Assembly (NCBI RefSeq): GCF_000010725.1
Contig: NC_013854.1
Location: forward strand, 1,455,001 to 1,519,000
Reading direction: 5' to 3'
Length of the DNA stretch: 64,000 nt
Origin: Azospirillum sp. B510
GTDB lineage: Bacteria > Pseudomonadota > Alphaproteobacteria > Azospirillales > Azospirillaceae
The position numbers and the translations under genes are program-made. Below the pieces are notes generated by a model, which did not search any database, was not told where the DNA came from, and saw only the letters and a list, made by a program, of their open reading frames with translations. Below are positions 40,952 to 51,587 of the stretch, piece by piece (the stretch's first letter is position 1; each line of letters opens with the position of its first letter).

Positions 40952-43600
40952 ATGTTGGAAAAGACGTACCGGCCCGCCGAGGTCGAGGAGAAGCACTACC
41001 GCCTGTGGGAGGAGTCGGGCGCCTTCGCCGCCCAGCCGCAGGGGAACGGCAAGCCCTACACCATCATGATGCCGCCGCCGAACGTAACCGGCAGCCTGCA
41101 CATGGGCCACGCGCTGACCTTCACCATCCAGGACGTGCTGACCCGCTACAACCGCATGCGCGGCCGCGACGCTTTGTGGCAGCCGGGAACCGACCATGCC
41201 GGCATCGCCACCCAGATGGTGGTGGAGCGCAACCTGGCCAAGGACGGCAAGACCCGCCACGATTTCGGCCGCGATGCCTTCATCGACAAGGTGTGGGAGT
41301 GGAAGGCCGAATCGGGGGGTACCATCACCCGCCAGCTGCGCCGGCTGGGCGCCTCGCCCGACTGGCCGCGCGAGCGCTTCACCATGGATGACGGGCTGAG
41401 CCGCGCCGTCCGCAAGGTGTTCGTCGAACTGCACCGCCAGGGGCTGATCTACAAGGACAAGCGGCTGGTCAACTGGGACCCGAAGCTGCACACCGCCATC
41501 TCCGACCTCGAGGTCGAGCAGAAGGAGATCAAGGGCAACCTCTGGCACTTCCGCTATCCGATCGACGGGGAGGACGGGCGCTTCATCGTGGTCGCCACCA
41601 CCCGCCCGGAAACCATGCTGGGCGATACCGGCGTCGCGGTGCACCCGGAGGATGAGCGTTACAAGGACCTGATCGGCAAGATGGTCCGCCTGCCGCTGGT
41701 CGGCCGTCTGATCCCGATCGTCGGCGACGAATATGCCGATCCGGAGACCGGGTCGGGCGCGGTGAAGATCACGCCGGCCCACGACTTCAACGATTTCGAG
41801 GTCGGCAAGCGCTGCGGGCTCGAGCAGATCAACATCATGGACCGCGACGCCCGGCTGAACGACAATGTTCCCGAGGCCTATCGCGGGCTCGATCGCTACG
41901 AGGCGCGCAAGAAGATCGTCGCCGAACTGGAGGCGCTGGAGCTTCTGGAGAAGATCGAGCCGCATACCCACATGGTGCCGCATGGCGACCGCTCCGGCGT
42001 CGCCATCGAGCCCTGGCTGACCGACCAGTGGTATGTCGATGCCGCCACCCTGGCCAAGCCGGCGATCGAGGCGGTGGAGACCGGCAAGACGGTGTTCGTG
42101 CCCAAGCAGTGGGAGAACACCTATTTCGAATGGATGCGCAACATCCAGCCCTGGTGCATCAGCCGCCAGATCTGGTGGGGCCATCAGATCCCGGCCTGGT
42201 ACGGTCCGGACGGCGCCTTCTTCGTCGAAGAGACCGAAGAGGAGGCGCGCGCCGCCGCCGCCAAGCATTACGGCAAGGATGTCGAGCTGACGCGCGACGC
42301 CGATGTGCTCGACACCTGGTTCTCGTCGGCGCTCTGGCCCTTCTCGACGCTGGGCTGGCCCGACCAGACGCCGGAGCTCGACCGCTACTACCCGACCGAC
42401 GTGCTGGTGACCGGCTTCGACATCATCTTCTTCTGGGTCGCCCGGATGATGATGATGGGCCTGCACTTCATGAAGGATGTGCCCTTCCGCACCGTCTACA
42501 TCCATGCCCTCGTCCGTGACGAGAAGGGGCAGAAGATGTCGAAGTCAAAGGGCAACGTCATCGACCCGCTGGAGATCATCGACCAGTACGGCACCGATGC
42601 GCTGCGCTTCACCCTGTCGGCGATGGCGGCGCAGGGCCGCGACATCAAGCTGGCGGTGAACCGGGTCGAGGGCTACCGCAACTTCGCCACCAAGCTGTGG
42701 AACGCCGCCCGCTATTGCCAGATGAACGGTTGCGAGCCGGTCGCCGGCTACAGGCCGGTCGGGCTGACCCAGACGGTCAACCGCTGGATCGTCGGCGCGC
42801 TTGCCGATGCGGCGAAGAAGGTCGCCGACTCCGTTGACGCCTACAAGTTCAACGAGGCCGCCGGCGCCGCCTACCAGTTCACCTGGGGCACCTTCTGCGA
42901 CTGGTACATGGAGTTCACCAAGCCGATCCTGGCCGGCACCGACGAGGCGGCGAAGGCCGAGACGCGGGCGACCACCGCCTGGGTGCTCGACCAGATCCTG
43001 CACATCCTGCACCCGCTGATGCCCTTCATCACCGAGGAGCTGTGGGAACAGCTGTCGCCGGCCCGCGGCAACCGCCTGATCTCGGCCGAATGGCCGGAAT
43101 TCGCCGCCGACATCGTCGATCCGGCGTCGCGCGACGAGATGGACTGGGTGGTTCGGCTGATCACCTCGGTCCGCTCCATGCGGTCGGAGATGAATGTCCC
43201 GCCGGCGGCGCAGATCGAGCTGAAGCTGAAGGAACCGAACGCGGTCAGCCTGAAGCGGCTCGATACCCACCGCGACCTGATCTTGCGCATGGGCCGCCTG
43301 TCCAGCGCCGAGCCGCTGCGAGGCGACGTGCCGAAGAGCAGCGTCCAGGCGGTGCTGGACGAGACCACCCTGGTGCTGCCGCTGGAAGGCATCGTCGATC
43401 TTGACAAGGAGAAGGCGCGGCTGGCCAAGGAGATCGACAAGCTGGCGAGCGAGATCAAGAAGATCGACGCCAAGCTGTCGAACGAACAGTTCGTCGCCAA
43501 GGCTCCGGAAGAGGTGATCGAGGAGCAGCGCGACCGCCGCGAGGCCGCCGATCAGGCCCGCGACAAGCTGCAAAAGGCGCTGGAGATGCTGGCGGGGTGA
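40952..43600 (+). CDS. valS: Valyl-tRNA synthetase
   Basis: 882 residues from the ATG at 40952; two in-frame GTG codons lie directly before it. Class I synthetase with HIGH motif HMGH in [14 protein letters not shown], the KMSKS motif in [15 protein letters not shown], a CP1 editing domain (about 190-330 with [19 protein letters not shown]), and a C-terminal coiled coil (from about 815, [20 protein letters not shown]) that contacts tRNA. It charges tRNA(Val) and clears Thr. Ends in a tRNA-binding arm typical of bacterial ValRS. Confidence 0.98.
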   Translation: MLEKTYRPAEVEEKHYRLWEESGAFAAQPQGNGKPYTIMMPPPNVTGSLHMGHALTFTIQDVLTRYNRMRGRDALWQPGTDHAGIATQMVVERNLAKDGKTRHDFGRDAFIDKVWEWKAESGGTITRQLRRLGASPDWPRERFTMDDGLSRAVRKVFVELHRQGLIYKDKRLVNWDPKLHTAISDLEVEQKEIKGNLWHFRYPIDGEDGRFIVVATTRPETMLGDTGVAVHPEDERYKDLIGKMVRLPLVGRLIPIVGDEYADPETGSGAVKITPAHDFNDFEVGKRCGLEQINIMDRDARLNDNVPEAYRGLDRYEARKKIVAELEALELLEKIEPHTHMVPHGDRSGVAIEPWLTDQWYVDAATLAKPAIEAVETGKTVFVPKQWENTYFEWMRNIQPWCISRQIWWGHQIPAWYGPDGAFFVEETEEEARAAAAKHYGKDVELTRDADVLDTWFSSALWPFSTLGWPDQTPELDRYYPTDVLVTGFDIIFFWVARMMMMGLHFMKDVPFRTVYIHALVRDEKGQKMSKSKGNVIDPLEIIDQYGTDALRFTLSAMAAQGRDIKLAVNRVEGYRNFATKLWNAARYCQMNGCEPVAGYRPVGLTQTVNRWIVGALADAAKKVADSVDAYKFNEAAGAAYQFTWGTFCDWYMEFTKPILAGTDEAAKAETRATTAWVLDQILHILHPLMPFITEELWEQLSPARGNRLISAEWPEFAADIVDPASRDEMDWVVRLITSVRSMRSEMNVPPAAQIELKLKEPNAVSLKRLDTHRDLILRMGRLSSAEPLRGDVPKSSVQAVLDETTLVLPLEGIVDLDKEKARLAKEIDKLASEIKKIDAKLSNEQFVAKAPEEVIEEQRDRREAADQARDKLQKALEMLAG

Positions 43601-43688
43601 TCGGCCGGCAGCCGCATGCCCCCACCCTGACCCTCCTCCGCTCGGCGGGGGAAGGATGGGGAGGGGGCATGCGCCCCCAGAAACTCCC

Positions 43689-43832
43689 CTACAGCGTAAA
43701 GATCGCCAGCAGGACCAGAACGGCGATCACTCCCGCGATGCCGAGCTTCATGAATCTGGTGAAGGCGATCCACATTTCCTGATGGGCGCGGACGGTCGCC
43801 TCACTGACCGGGTTCGGACTTGTCGCAGCCAT
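43689..43832 (-). CDS. aa3-type cytochrome c oxidase subunit IV
   Basis: 47 residues from the ATG at 43832; an earlier ATG adds 18 residues lacking family character. It matches the very short bacterial aa3 oxidase subunit IV: a polar N-terminus ending EATVRAHQEMWIAFTRFMKLG and one membrane span (IAGVIAVLVLLAIFTL). It associates with the proton-pumping low-affinity oxidase; its role is minor or unknown. The ribosome site on the minus strand is GGAGGGTT, whose complement AACCCUCC is inside the seed of the FNR-controlled small RNAs described here. It is not next to other cox genes. Confidence 0.85.
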   Translation of the reverse strand: MAATSPNPVSEATVRAHQEMWIAFTRFMKLGIAGVIAVLVLLAIFTL

Positions 43833-43953
43833 ATCGATCAACCCTCCAACAGTTTCCCCTGTCGGCGATTTTTGACGCGGGCGCACGGAAAGGCAACAGA
43901 TTCCGAGCGGAACCGTCGGCCATGCCGGAGGAGCGGTGATCGGAGGAACCGGC

Positions 43954-44610
43954 TTAAAGCGGCGGGTTCATCATGGCCGCCAGAGCTGGAACCGGGCCGC
44001 CGATCCGCACCTGATCGCCATCGACGCGGGCGCGGCCTTCCGCGATCAGGCGGACGGCATGCGGATAGAGCGCGTGTTCGGAGTCCAGGACGCGGTCGGC
44101 CAGACTATGGGCGTCGTCGCCGGGCAGGATCGGGACGGCGGCCTGGGCGATGATCGGACCCTCGTCCATCTCGGGCCGCACATAATGGACGGTGCAGCCA
44201 TGGAAACGGACCCCGGCCGCCAGCGCCCGCTCATGGGTCTCCAGCCCCTTGAAGGAGGGCAGGAGGGACGGGTGGATGTTGATGAGCGCGTTGTGCCATT
44301 CCCCGACGAACCAGGGCGACAGCAGCCGCATGAAGCCGGCGAGACAGACCAGCTCGACGTCCGCCTCGCGCAGCCGCGCATCCATCGCCGCCTCGAAGGC
44401 GGGCTTGTCACCGGGATAATCGCGGTGGCCGACCACCGCGGTGGCGATCCCGGCCCTGGCCGCACGCTCCAGGCCGAGAGCGTCGGCCTTGTTGGACAGC
44501 ACCAGGGCGATCTCGGCCGGAAAGTCCGGCGCGGCGCAGGCATCGATCAACGCCTGTAGATTGCTGCCGCGCCCCGAGATCAGGACACCGAGCTTCAACT
44601 TGCTCATCAA
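43954..44610 (-). CDS. purN: Phosphoribosylglycinamide formyltransferase
   Basis: 218 residues, PurN/GART fold. KLGVLISGRGSNLQALIDAC binds the phosphoribosyl substrate. Catalytic Asn/His/Asp appear in LINIHPSLLPSFKG (Asn and His) and YVRPEMDEGPIIAQAAVPIL (Asp). It formylates GAR with 10-formyl-THF in purine synthesis. It is 35 bases downstream of purM, the usual purMN arrangement. The C-terminus is slightly longer than in E. coli. Confidence 0.96.
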   Translation of the reverse strand: MMSKLKLGVLISGRGSNLQALIDACAAPDFPAEIALVLSNKADALGLERAARAGIATAVVGHRDYPGDKPAFEAAMDARLREADVELVCLAGFMRLLSPWFVGEWHNALINIHPSLLPSFKGLETHERALAAGVRFHGCTVHYVRPEMDEGPIIAQAAVPILPGDDAHSLADRVLDSEHALYPHAVRLIAEGRARVDGDQVRIGGPVPALAAMMNPPL

Positions 44611-44645
44611 ACGATCCTTGGGACTCTTCCTTGGGTGGGTGTCCC

Positions 44646-45707
<1,062 letters not shown>

Positions 45708-45804
45708 GTTATAGGACTGGGTGCTGATGGTATCCTCGCTTGGGCTGAGCTATATACCGGGCCTTGGGCTCGGGCCGAACATACTCGAATCGGAAGGCTT
45801 TGCA

Positions 45805-47265
45805 ATGCTCCACCGCCGCCGCGCGCCGCTCCCCGCCGGTCTTGCTGCCATGTCCACCGCTCTGGTCCTGACCATGACCGGGCCGGCGGGGGCGCAGACC
45901 GGGTCCCTGCCGCCGGCCGCTCCTCCCGCCGCCGCTTCCGCCGCTTCCGCAGGCGCCGCCGCCGCCCCGGCATCGGCGGACGCCTTCGCGGTGACCGGCG
46001 TCCGGGTCGACATCAACGGCAGCAACCCGACGACCGTGCGCGATCAGGCGATCCGCGAGGCGCAGGCCAAGGCGTGGGCCGAGCTGTACCGGCGCCTCGT
46101 CCCCGGCGGCGGCAACCCGCCCCGCCTGTCCGATATCGAGATCGCCAAGCTGGTCCAGGGCTTCGAGATCGACGACGAGAAGGTGTCGGCCAGCCGCTAT
46201 GTCGGCGCCATCACCGTGCGGTTCCGCCCCAACGCGGTGCGTGACGCCCTCGGCCAGAGCGGCGGGGCCGCCCAGTATGTCGAGCCGCCGTCACGCCCCT
46301 TCGTCATCCTGCCGGTGACGCAGACCGATGGGCGCACCATCCTGTGGCAGGACCGCACGCCGTGGCGCGCGGCGTGGGAGGCGCGGCAGCCCGCCGCCTC
46401 GCTGGTGCCGCTGGTGGTGCCGGACGGCGAGCTGTCCGACGCCCAGGCGATCAGCGGCGAGGACGCGCTGGCCGGCAACGCCGACGCGCTCGCCCGTATC
46501 GCCCAGGCCTACAAGGCCGGCGGCGTGGTGGTGGCGCGGACCGATCTGCCGGCCAACGGCGCCGATCCGGCGCGCGGCCTGTCGGTGGAGGTCACCCGCT
46601 ATGGCCTGGACGGCACCCGCGACAACCAGACGGTCCAGGTCAAGGGCGGCACCAGCGCCGACGATCTGCTGGCCCGCGCCGTCGCGGCGGTCGGCGGCCA
46701 GCTCGACGAGTCGTGGAAGCGCGAGCACACCACCGCCACCGGGCCGGAGCAGACCAGCACGGTCCGCGTGCCGCTGACCGCGGTGAATGACTGGGTGGAG
46801 ACCCGCAAGCGGCTGTCGGCGACCAATGCGGTGGGCCGGACCAGCCTGATGTCGATCAGCCGCAACGAGGCGCTGATCACCATGACCTATCGCGGCGATC
46901 CCGACCAGCTGGCCCAGGCGCTGGCCCGTCAGGATCTGGGATTCACCCGCGCCGCCGCGCCGTCCGCCGCTTCGCCCGGCCTGCCGCTGCCGGCGCAGTC
47001 CGCCGACTGGCAGCTGACCCTGCTGCCGCGCGGGTCGGGCGCGGCCTCGGCCGGCGCCGTTCCCGCCTCCGCCACGCCCGTGACGGCCCCGACGTCATTG
47101 GCACCGACGTCATTGCCTCCGACGTCAGTGGCCCCGACCTCGCCGACCCCCTCCCCGCTGGCGCCCTCGGCGCCGATGGACGCGGGCCTGGGGGCGTCCG
47201 GCACGGCGACCATGGGCGCGCCGCCGCGCAATCTGGGGACGCTGCCGGCCCGGACGGTTCCGTGA
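45805..47265 (+). CDS. DUF2066 exported protein
   Basis: 486 residues from the ATG at 45805 after CGGAAGG. Signal peptide (LPAGLAAMSTALVLTMTGPA, cleavage near AGAQT), then an Ala/Pro-rich stretch. The DUF2066 core starts at about 60: FAVTGVRVDINGSNPTTVRDQAIREAQAKAW and RFIL-type SRPFVILPVTQTDGRTILWQ. The last ~90 residues are low-complexity, with repeated PTSxAPTS units. Function unknown. Its stop overlaps the GTG of the phosphatidyltransferase gene, and in related genomes it commonly precedes pgsA, an AI-2E permease and hdaA, as here. Confidence 0.88.
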   Translation: MLHRRRAPLPAGLAAMSTALVLTMTGPAGAQTGSLPPAAPPAAASAASAGAAAAPASADAFAVTGVRVDINGSNPTTVRDQAIREAQAKAWAELYRRLVPGGGNPPRLSDIEIAKLVQGFEIDDEKVSASRYVGAITVRFRPNAVRDALGQSGGAAQYVEPPSRPFVILPVTQTDGRTILWQDRTPWRAAWEARQPAASLVPLVVPDGELSDAQAISGEDALAGNADALARIAQAYKAGGVVVARTDLPANGADPARGLSVEVTRYGLDGTRDNQTVQVKGGTSADDLLARAVAAVGGQLDESWKREHTTATGPEQTSTVRVPLTAVNDWVETRKRLSATNAVGRTSLMSISRNEALITMTYRGDPDQLAQALARQDLGFTRAAAPSAASPGLPLPAQSADWQLTLLPRGSGAASAGAVPASATPVTAPTSLAPTSLPPTSVAPTSPTPSPLAPSAPMDAGLGASGTATMGAPPRNLGTLPARTVP

Positions 47266-47822
47266 GCATTCCCAACATCATCACCTTCCTGCGCATCGTG
47301 GCGGTTCCGGCCGCGATGTACATGATCCTGACCGGCAGGATGGAATGGGCCTTCGTCCTTTTCGTCGCCGCCGGCCTGTCCGATGCGTTGGATGGTGCCA
47401 TCGCCCGCATGTTCCGCGCGCGTACGGTGCTGGGCGGCTATCTCGATCCGCTGGCCGACAAGGCGCTGATCGTCGGGGTGTATGTCGCGCTGGCCTGGGT
47501 CGGGACGCTTCCGCTTTGGCTGGCGATGATGGTGGTTTTCCGTGACATCATGATCATCGGCGGCGTCATCCTGCTGTTCACGCTGAAGGAGACGCTGGCG
47601 ATGCAGCCGCTCTACATCAGCAAGCTGAACACGGTGGTGCAGATCGCGTTGGCCGCCGCGGTGCTGGCGCCGCCGGCGCTCGGCCTGCCGGACATCCATC
47701 TGTACGGGTGGGAGCTGGTCGATGTGCTGGTGTACGCCTGTACGGTGACGACGGTGCTGTCCGGGGTTCTGTACGCGCGGCGCGGGGCGCTGTTGTTCAA
47801 TCGGCTCGGCGGCGTTCCGTGA
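47262..47822 (+). CDS. CDP-alcohol phosphatidyltransferase (PgsA-like)
   Basis: 186 residues from a GTG overlapping the previous stop (GTGA). Full CDP-alcohol motif DGX2ARX8GX3DX3D in LDGAIARMFRARTVLGGYLDPLADK, and five or so membrane spans. It transfers a phosphatidyl group from CDP-diacylglycerol to an alcohol, most likely glycerol-3-phosphate (phosphatidylglycerol or cardiolipin precursors). The short length resembles PgsA. The next gene again overlaps by GTGA, so the run is translationally coupled. Confidence 0.9.
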   Translation: MSIPNIITFLRIVAVPAAMYMILTGRMEWAFVLFVAAGLSDALDGAIARMFRARTVLGGYLDPLADKALIVGVYVALAWVGTLPLWLAMMVVFRDIMIIGGVILLFTLKETLAMQPLYISKLNTVVQIALAAAVLAPPALGLPDIHLYGWELVDVLVYACTVTTVLSGVLYARRGALLFNRLGGVP

Positions 47823-48886
47823 CGCCGGCCAAGCAACTCCGCTTCTGGCTGATCGGGCTCGGACTGTTCGTCCTGGCGCTGTGGCTGCTTTCGGACATGC
47901 TGCTGCCCTTCGTGGTCGGGCTGGCCATCGCCTATCTGCTCGACCCCGCGGTCGACCGGCTGGAGGTGGCGCGGCTGCCGCGCTGGCTCGGCACCACGCT
48001 GGTGCTGCTGGGCTTCCTGCTGGTCATGGTGATGATGGCGCTGCTGCTGCTGCCCCTGTTGCAGGGCCAGATCGCCCATTTGCTGGAGGTGCTGCCGACC
48101 TACGCCACGCTGGTGAAGGAGCGGCTGATCCCCGCGCTCAACCGCTTCATCCACCGGCTGCCGCAAGACGATGTGGAGCGGTTGCGCGCCGCCGCCGGCG
48201 CCTATGCCGGGGAGCTGGCGTCGCTGGTCGGCAACATCGTCACCCGCATCCTGTCGGGCGGGCTGGCCCTGTTCGACATCGTGACGCTGATGTTCATCAC
48301 GCCCGTCGTCGCCTTCTACATATTGCGCGACTGGGACCTGATGGTGGGCAAGGTCGATTCCTGGCTGCCGCGCCAGCATGCCGAGACCGTGCGCGAGCAG
48401 GCGCGCGAGGTGAACGCCACCCTGTCCGGCTTCCTGCGCGGGCAGGCGACGGTCTGTGTGGTGCTGGGCGTCTTCTATGCGCTGGCGCTGTCGGTGGCTG
48501 GGCTGGATTTCGGGCTGGTGATCGGCCTGCTGGCGGGCCTGTTGTCCTTCATCCCCTATGTCGGCACGCTGTTCGGCTTCGTCTCCAGCACCGGCCTCGC
48601 CCTGTTGCAGTTCGACGAGCTGTGGCGGGTCGGCATCGTCGTCGGCATCTTCCTGTTCGGTCAGGCGGTGGAGGGCAATGTCCTGACACCGAAGCTGGTC
48701 GGCGACAAGGTCGGGCTGCATGCGGTGTGGGTGATGTTCGCGCTGCTGGCGGGCGGCAGCCTGTTCGGTTTCGTCGGCGTGCTGCTGGCGGTGCCGGTCG
48801 CCGCGGTGATCGGCGTGTTGACCCGCTTCGCCTTGCGACAGTATCTCTCGAGCTCCTATTACCGCGGCACCGACGCGGAACGCTGA
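47819..48886 (+). CDS. AI-2E family membrane transporter (PerM/TqsA type)
   Basis: 355 residues from the GTG at 47819, coupled to the previous stop by GTGA. Seven to eight membrane spans: LIGLGLFVLALWLLSDMLLPFVVGLAIAYL is the first pair, and the family core is LVIGLLAGLLSFIPYVGTLFGF (fragment IPYVGTLFGFVSS) plus EGNVLTPKLVGDKVGLHAVWV. Members have been proposed to export AI-2, lipids or Na+; the substrate here is unknown. In-frame codons upstream belong to the previous gene's region. Confidence 0.92.
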   Translation: MTPAKQLRFWLIGLGLFVLALWLLSDMLLPFVVGLAIAYLLDPAVDRLEVARLPRWLGTTLVLLGFLLVMVMMALLLLPLLQGQIAHLLEVLPTYATLVKERLIPALNRFIHRLPQDDVERLRAAAGAYAGELASLVGNIVTRILSGGLALFDIVTLMFITPVVAFYILRDWDLMVGKVDSWLPRQHAETVREQAREVNATLSGFLRGQATVCVVLGVFYALALSVAGLDFGLVIGLLAGLLSFIPYVGTLFGFVSSTGLALLQFDELWRVGIVVGIFLFGQAVEGNVLTPKLVGDKVGLHAVWVMFALLAGGSLFGFVGVLLAVPVAAVIGVLTRFALRQYLSSSYYRGTDAER

Positions 48887-48899
48887 TGGGTGTGTCCGC

Positions 48900-49607
48900 A
48901 TGAGCTTGCCGGCGCAGATACCGCTCGATCTCGGGCACCGGACGGCGATGGGGTGCGAGGATTTCCTCGTGGCGCCCAGCAATGCCGATGCCGTGGCGTG
49001 GCTGGACCGCTGGCCGTCCTGGCCGGCCCCGGCGCTGACGCTGTTCGGCCCGGCCGGCTGCGGCAAAACCCACCTGGCCCAGGTCTGGCGGGCCCACAGC
49101 CACGCCCTGGTCACCCGGGGCGATGCTCTCGAGTCGGGCGTCGTGCCGTCCCTGCTGGCGCCCGCCAACGCCGTGGTGGTCGAAGATGCCGATCTGGTGG
49201 CCGGCAAGCCGGAGCGGGAGGAGGCGTTGTTCCACCTGTACAACCTCGCCCGCGAACAGCGCGGCCATCTGCTGCTGCTGTCGCGCAAGGCGCCGTCGCG
49301 CTGGCGGACAAAGCTTGCCGATCTGCGGTCGCGCCTCAAGGGTGCGCCGGCGGTGGAGGTGAGGCCACCCGACGACGCCCTGCTGGCCGCCGTGCTGGTC
49401 AAGCTGTTCGCCGACCGCCAGTTGCGGCCGGGGATGGAGGTCATCACCTATCTGCTGGCCCGGATGGAACGGTCGCTGGATTTCGCCCGCCGTCTGGTGG
49501 CGGCGCTCGACCATGCGTCGCTGGCCGCCCATCGCGGCGTGACGGTGCCGCTGGCCCGCGAAGTCCTTTCGGACCTGCAACGATCCGGTTCCAGAACGAC
49601 CCGCTGA
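48900..49607 (+). CDS. hdaA: DnaA-related regulator HdaA
   Basis: 235 residues. N-terminal QIPLDLGH matches the QxPLxL beta-clamp-binding motif of Hda. The AAA+ domain has Walker A GPAGCGKTH, Walker B-like VVVEDADLV and sensor sequences LLLLSRKAPSRW and DLRSRLKGAPAVEV; a DnaA-type DNA-binding domain is absent. It stimulates DnaA-ATP hydrolysis on the sliding clamp after initiation, preventing reinitiation. It begins 13 bases after the AI-2E gene. Confidence 0.93.
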   Translation: MSLPAQIPLDLGHRTAMGCEDFLVAPSNADAVAWLDRWPSWPAPALTLFGPAGCGKTHLAQVWRAHSHALVTRGDALESGVVPSLLAPANAVVVEDADLVAGKPEREEALFHLYNLAREQRGHLLLLSRKAPSRWRTKLADLRSRLKGAPAVEVRPPDDALLAAVLVKLFADRQLRPGMEVITYLLARMERSLDFARRLVAALDHASLAAHRGVTVPLAREVLSDLQRSGSRTTR

Positions 49608-49630
49608 ATATATAAGGGGAAGAGACGATC

Positions 49631-50410
49631 ATGGATTTGGGCATCGCCGGCCGCCGCGCCATCGTCTGCGCCGCCAGCAAGGGGCTGGGCCGCGCCTGCG
49701 CCGTAGCACTGGCCCGCGAGGGGGTTCACGTCACCCTGACCGCCCGTAGCGCCGATGCGCTGGAGGCGACGGCGGAGGAGATCCGCGAGGCGACCGGCGT
49801 CACCGTCACCACCGCCGCCGGCGACATCGCGACGGAGGAGGGGCGGGCCGCGGCATTGGCCGCCTGTCCCGAGCCCGACATCCTGATCAACAATGCCGGC
49901 GGCCCGCCGCCCGGCGATTTCCATGATTGGGAGCGCGAGGACTGGATCCGCGCGCTCGACGCCAACATGCTGGCGCCGATCTTCCTGATCAAGGCGACGG
50001 TGGACGGCATGATCGCCCGGAAATTCGGCCGCATCGTCAACATCACCTCGGCCGCCGTGAAGGCGCCGATTCCGATCCTGGGCCTGTCGAACGGCGCGCG
50101 CGCCGGCCTGACCGGCTTCGTCGCCGGCCTGTCGCGCCAGACGGTGAGGCACAACGTCACCATCAACAACCTGCTGCCCGGTCCCTTCGAAACCGATCGC
50201 CTGCGCAAGACGATGGAGGGCGGGGCGAAGGCCGCGGGGCGCAGCATCGACGAAGAGATGGAGTTGCGCCGCAAGACCAACCCGTCCGGCCGATTCGGCG
50301 ATCCGGAGGAGTTCGGTGCGGCCTGCGCCTTTCTCTGCTCCGCCCGGTCCGGTTTCATGACCGGTCAGAACATCCTTCTGGATGGCGGCGCCTTCGCCGG
50401 TACTTTGTAG
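49631..50410 (+). CDS. SDR-family oxidoreductase
   Basis: 259 residues, classical short-chain dehydrogenase. The dinucleotide motif is altered: CAASKGLGRACAVALAREG in place of TGxxxGxG. NNAGG, the catalytic Ser around ITSAAVKAPI, and downstream LSNGARAGLTGF occupy the YxxxK position: Tyr is replaced by Ser/Asn (LSNGARAG), so the usual YxxxK is not evident. This is characteristic of a subset of FabG-like proteins (e.g. 3-oxoacyl-ACP reductase homologues) and may mean altered activity. The C-terminus is DGGAFAGTL. A GGGGAAGAG site precedes the ATG. Confidence 0.88.
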   Translation: MDLGIAGRRAIVCAASKGLGRACAVALAREGVHVTLTARSADALEATAEEIREATGVTVTTAAGDIATEEGRAAALAACPEPDILINNAGGPPPGDFHDWEREDWIRALDANMLAPIFLIKATVDGMIARKFGRIVNITSAAVKAPIPILGLSNGARAGLTGFVAGLSRQTVRHNVTINNLLPGPFETDRLRKTMEGGAKAAGRSIDEEMELRRKTNPSGRFGDPEEFGAACAFLCSARSGFMTGQNILLDGGAFAGTL

Positions 50411-50619
50411 GCAACCGCCATTTTTGGGGGGGAGGGTGGCGGGCGTCCCAAGTTTGTCCCCCCAATTCGTCCTAAAATCCGCCCATCGTCACAGGCCATC
50501 AAGAAACGGCGACGGGAAGAGGTGCCGCGGCATCGCTTCTCCGGTCCGCCGACCGGCAGACGCGGCGCCGCCGCGGCAAGACCGGGCAACGGCTTTTGCT
50601 GGCCACTGGCACGGGAACG

Positions 50620-51108
50620 ATGAGCATGCAGCAGAGTGTGGCGGCCCCCGCGGTCTACACCGACCTTGGCCGCGTCATGGAAAGCATCACCCGACGCTTT
50701 CTCGACGTGCTTCGGATGGAACTGGCCCGCATCGGCGTGACCGACCTCAGCCCGACGCAAGCGTTGATGCTGCTGCACATCGGCACCGAGGAACTGTCCG
50801 TCCGTGACCTGCTGGAGCGCGGCTATTATCTGGGGTCAAACGCCTCCTACAATCTGAAGCACCTGGTCGAGGCGGGCTATGTCGACCGCAGCCCGTCCCA
50901 GCGCGACCGCCGGGCCGCGCGGCTGAAACTGTCCGACCAGGGGCTCGCCACCTGCGAGGCGCTGAGGAAGCTGGAGGCGATGCGCGCCGACAGCCTGCTG
51001 CGCACCGACAGCGACGGGGCCGACTTCGAGACCACCTATCGAACGCTTCGCCGGCTGGAGCGCGCCTGGACCGACCTGATCCGCTACGACGATGCCGACC
51101 CCGCCTGA
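50620..51108 (+). CDS. MarR-family regulator (LdtR-like)
   Basis: 162 residues from the ATG at 50620; a TTG 24 bases upstream is possible. Winged-helix MarR domain: LRMELARIGVTDLSPTQALM, LLERGYYLGSNASYNLKHLVEAGYV, RSPSQRDRRAARLKLSDQG (wing). The RGYYLGSNxSYNLK recognition helix resembles LdtR-type regulators. A ligand is not evident. The 209-base gap upstream contains a G-run near 50430 and no obvious operator. No neighbouring target gene is clear. Confidence 0.85.
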   Translation: MSMQQSVAAPAVYTDLGRVMESITRRFLDVLRMELARIGVTDLSPTQALMLLHIGTEELSVRDLLERGYYLGSNASYNLKHLVEAGYVDRSPSQRDRRAARLKLSDQGLATCEALRKLEAMRADSLLRTDSDGADFETTYRTLRRLERAWTDLIRYDDADPA

Positions 51109-51273
51109 CGGCTTCCCGGTGTCGCGCAGTTTTCTGTCAGCCCGCCTTTTCGCTCTGTGTCCAATATGGAACACTCGCGGTCTTAACGGGAACATTGAGT
51201 GAACTGACTGATTGATGTTCCGCCTCCGTTCTGTTAGCTCTGGAGGAACAAGACGCGAACAATGGAGGTTGGC

Positions 51274-51372
51274 ATGTCGGTTCTGGCTTTCCTGCGCGAA
51301 TGCATGACCCTGGCGGTGTTCCTGGCGGTGCTGTATGGCTGGGCGACGGTCGGGCCGATCCTGGTCGGTTGA
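51274..51372 (+). CDS. Very small membrane protein candidate
   Basis: 32 residues: the ATG at 51274 follows TGGAGG by 5 bases, and an in-frame ATG at 51262 lies on the other side of that site. The product is one hydrophobic span (TLAVFLAVLYGWATVGPILV) after MSVLAFLREC. Strong ribosome site, clean GC3 and a single-span layout support translation. It is below the usual size cut-off. Function unknown. Confidence 0.5.
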   Translation: MSVLAFLRECMTLAVFLAVLYGWATVGPILVG

Positions 51373-51587
51373 GCGATCCGAAACTCCCATCGGGCCGTCC
51401 CCGGCGCTCCCTCTTCGGAAGAGGTCACCGGATTGGAGTGCCGCGTCGGTATTATATCCGAAATCCCAGCCCACCCTGGCCGGCGCAGCGCTTACATCGG
51501 GAACACGCGGAGCCGTCCCCGGCCCATTCGAGAAGCCGAAAGGGGGCCGGTTCCGCGAACGCCGACAACGCGTGGGGATTGGGACGG

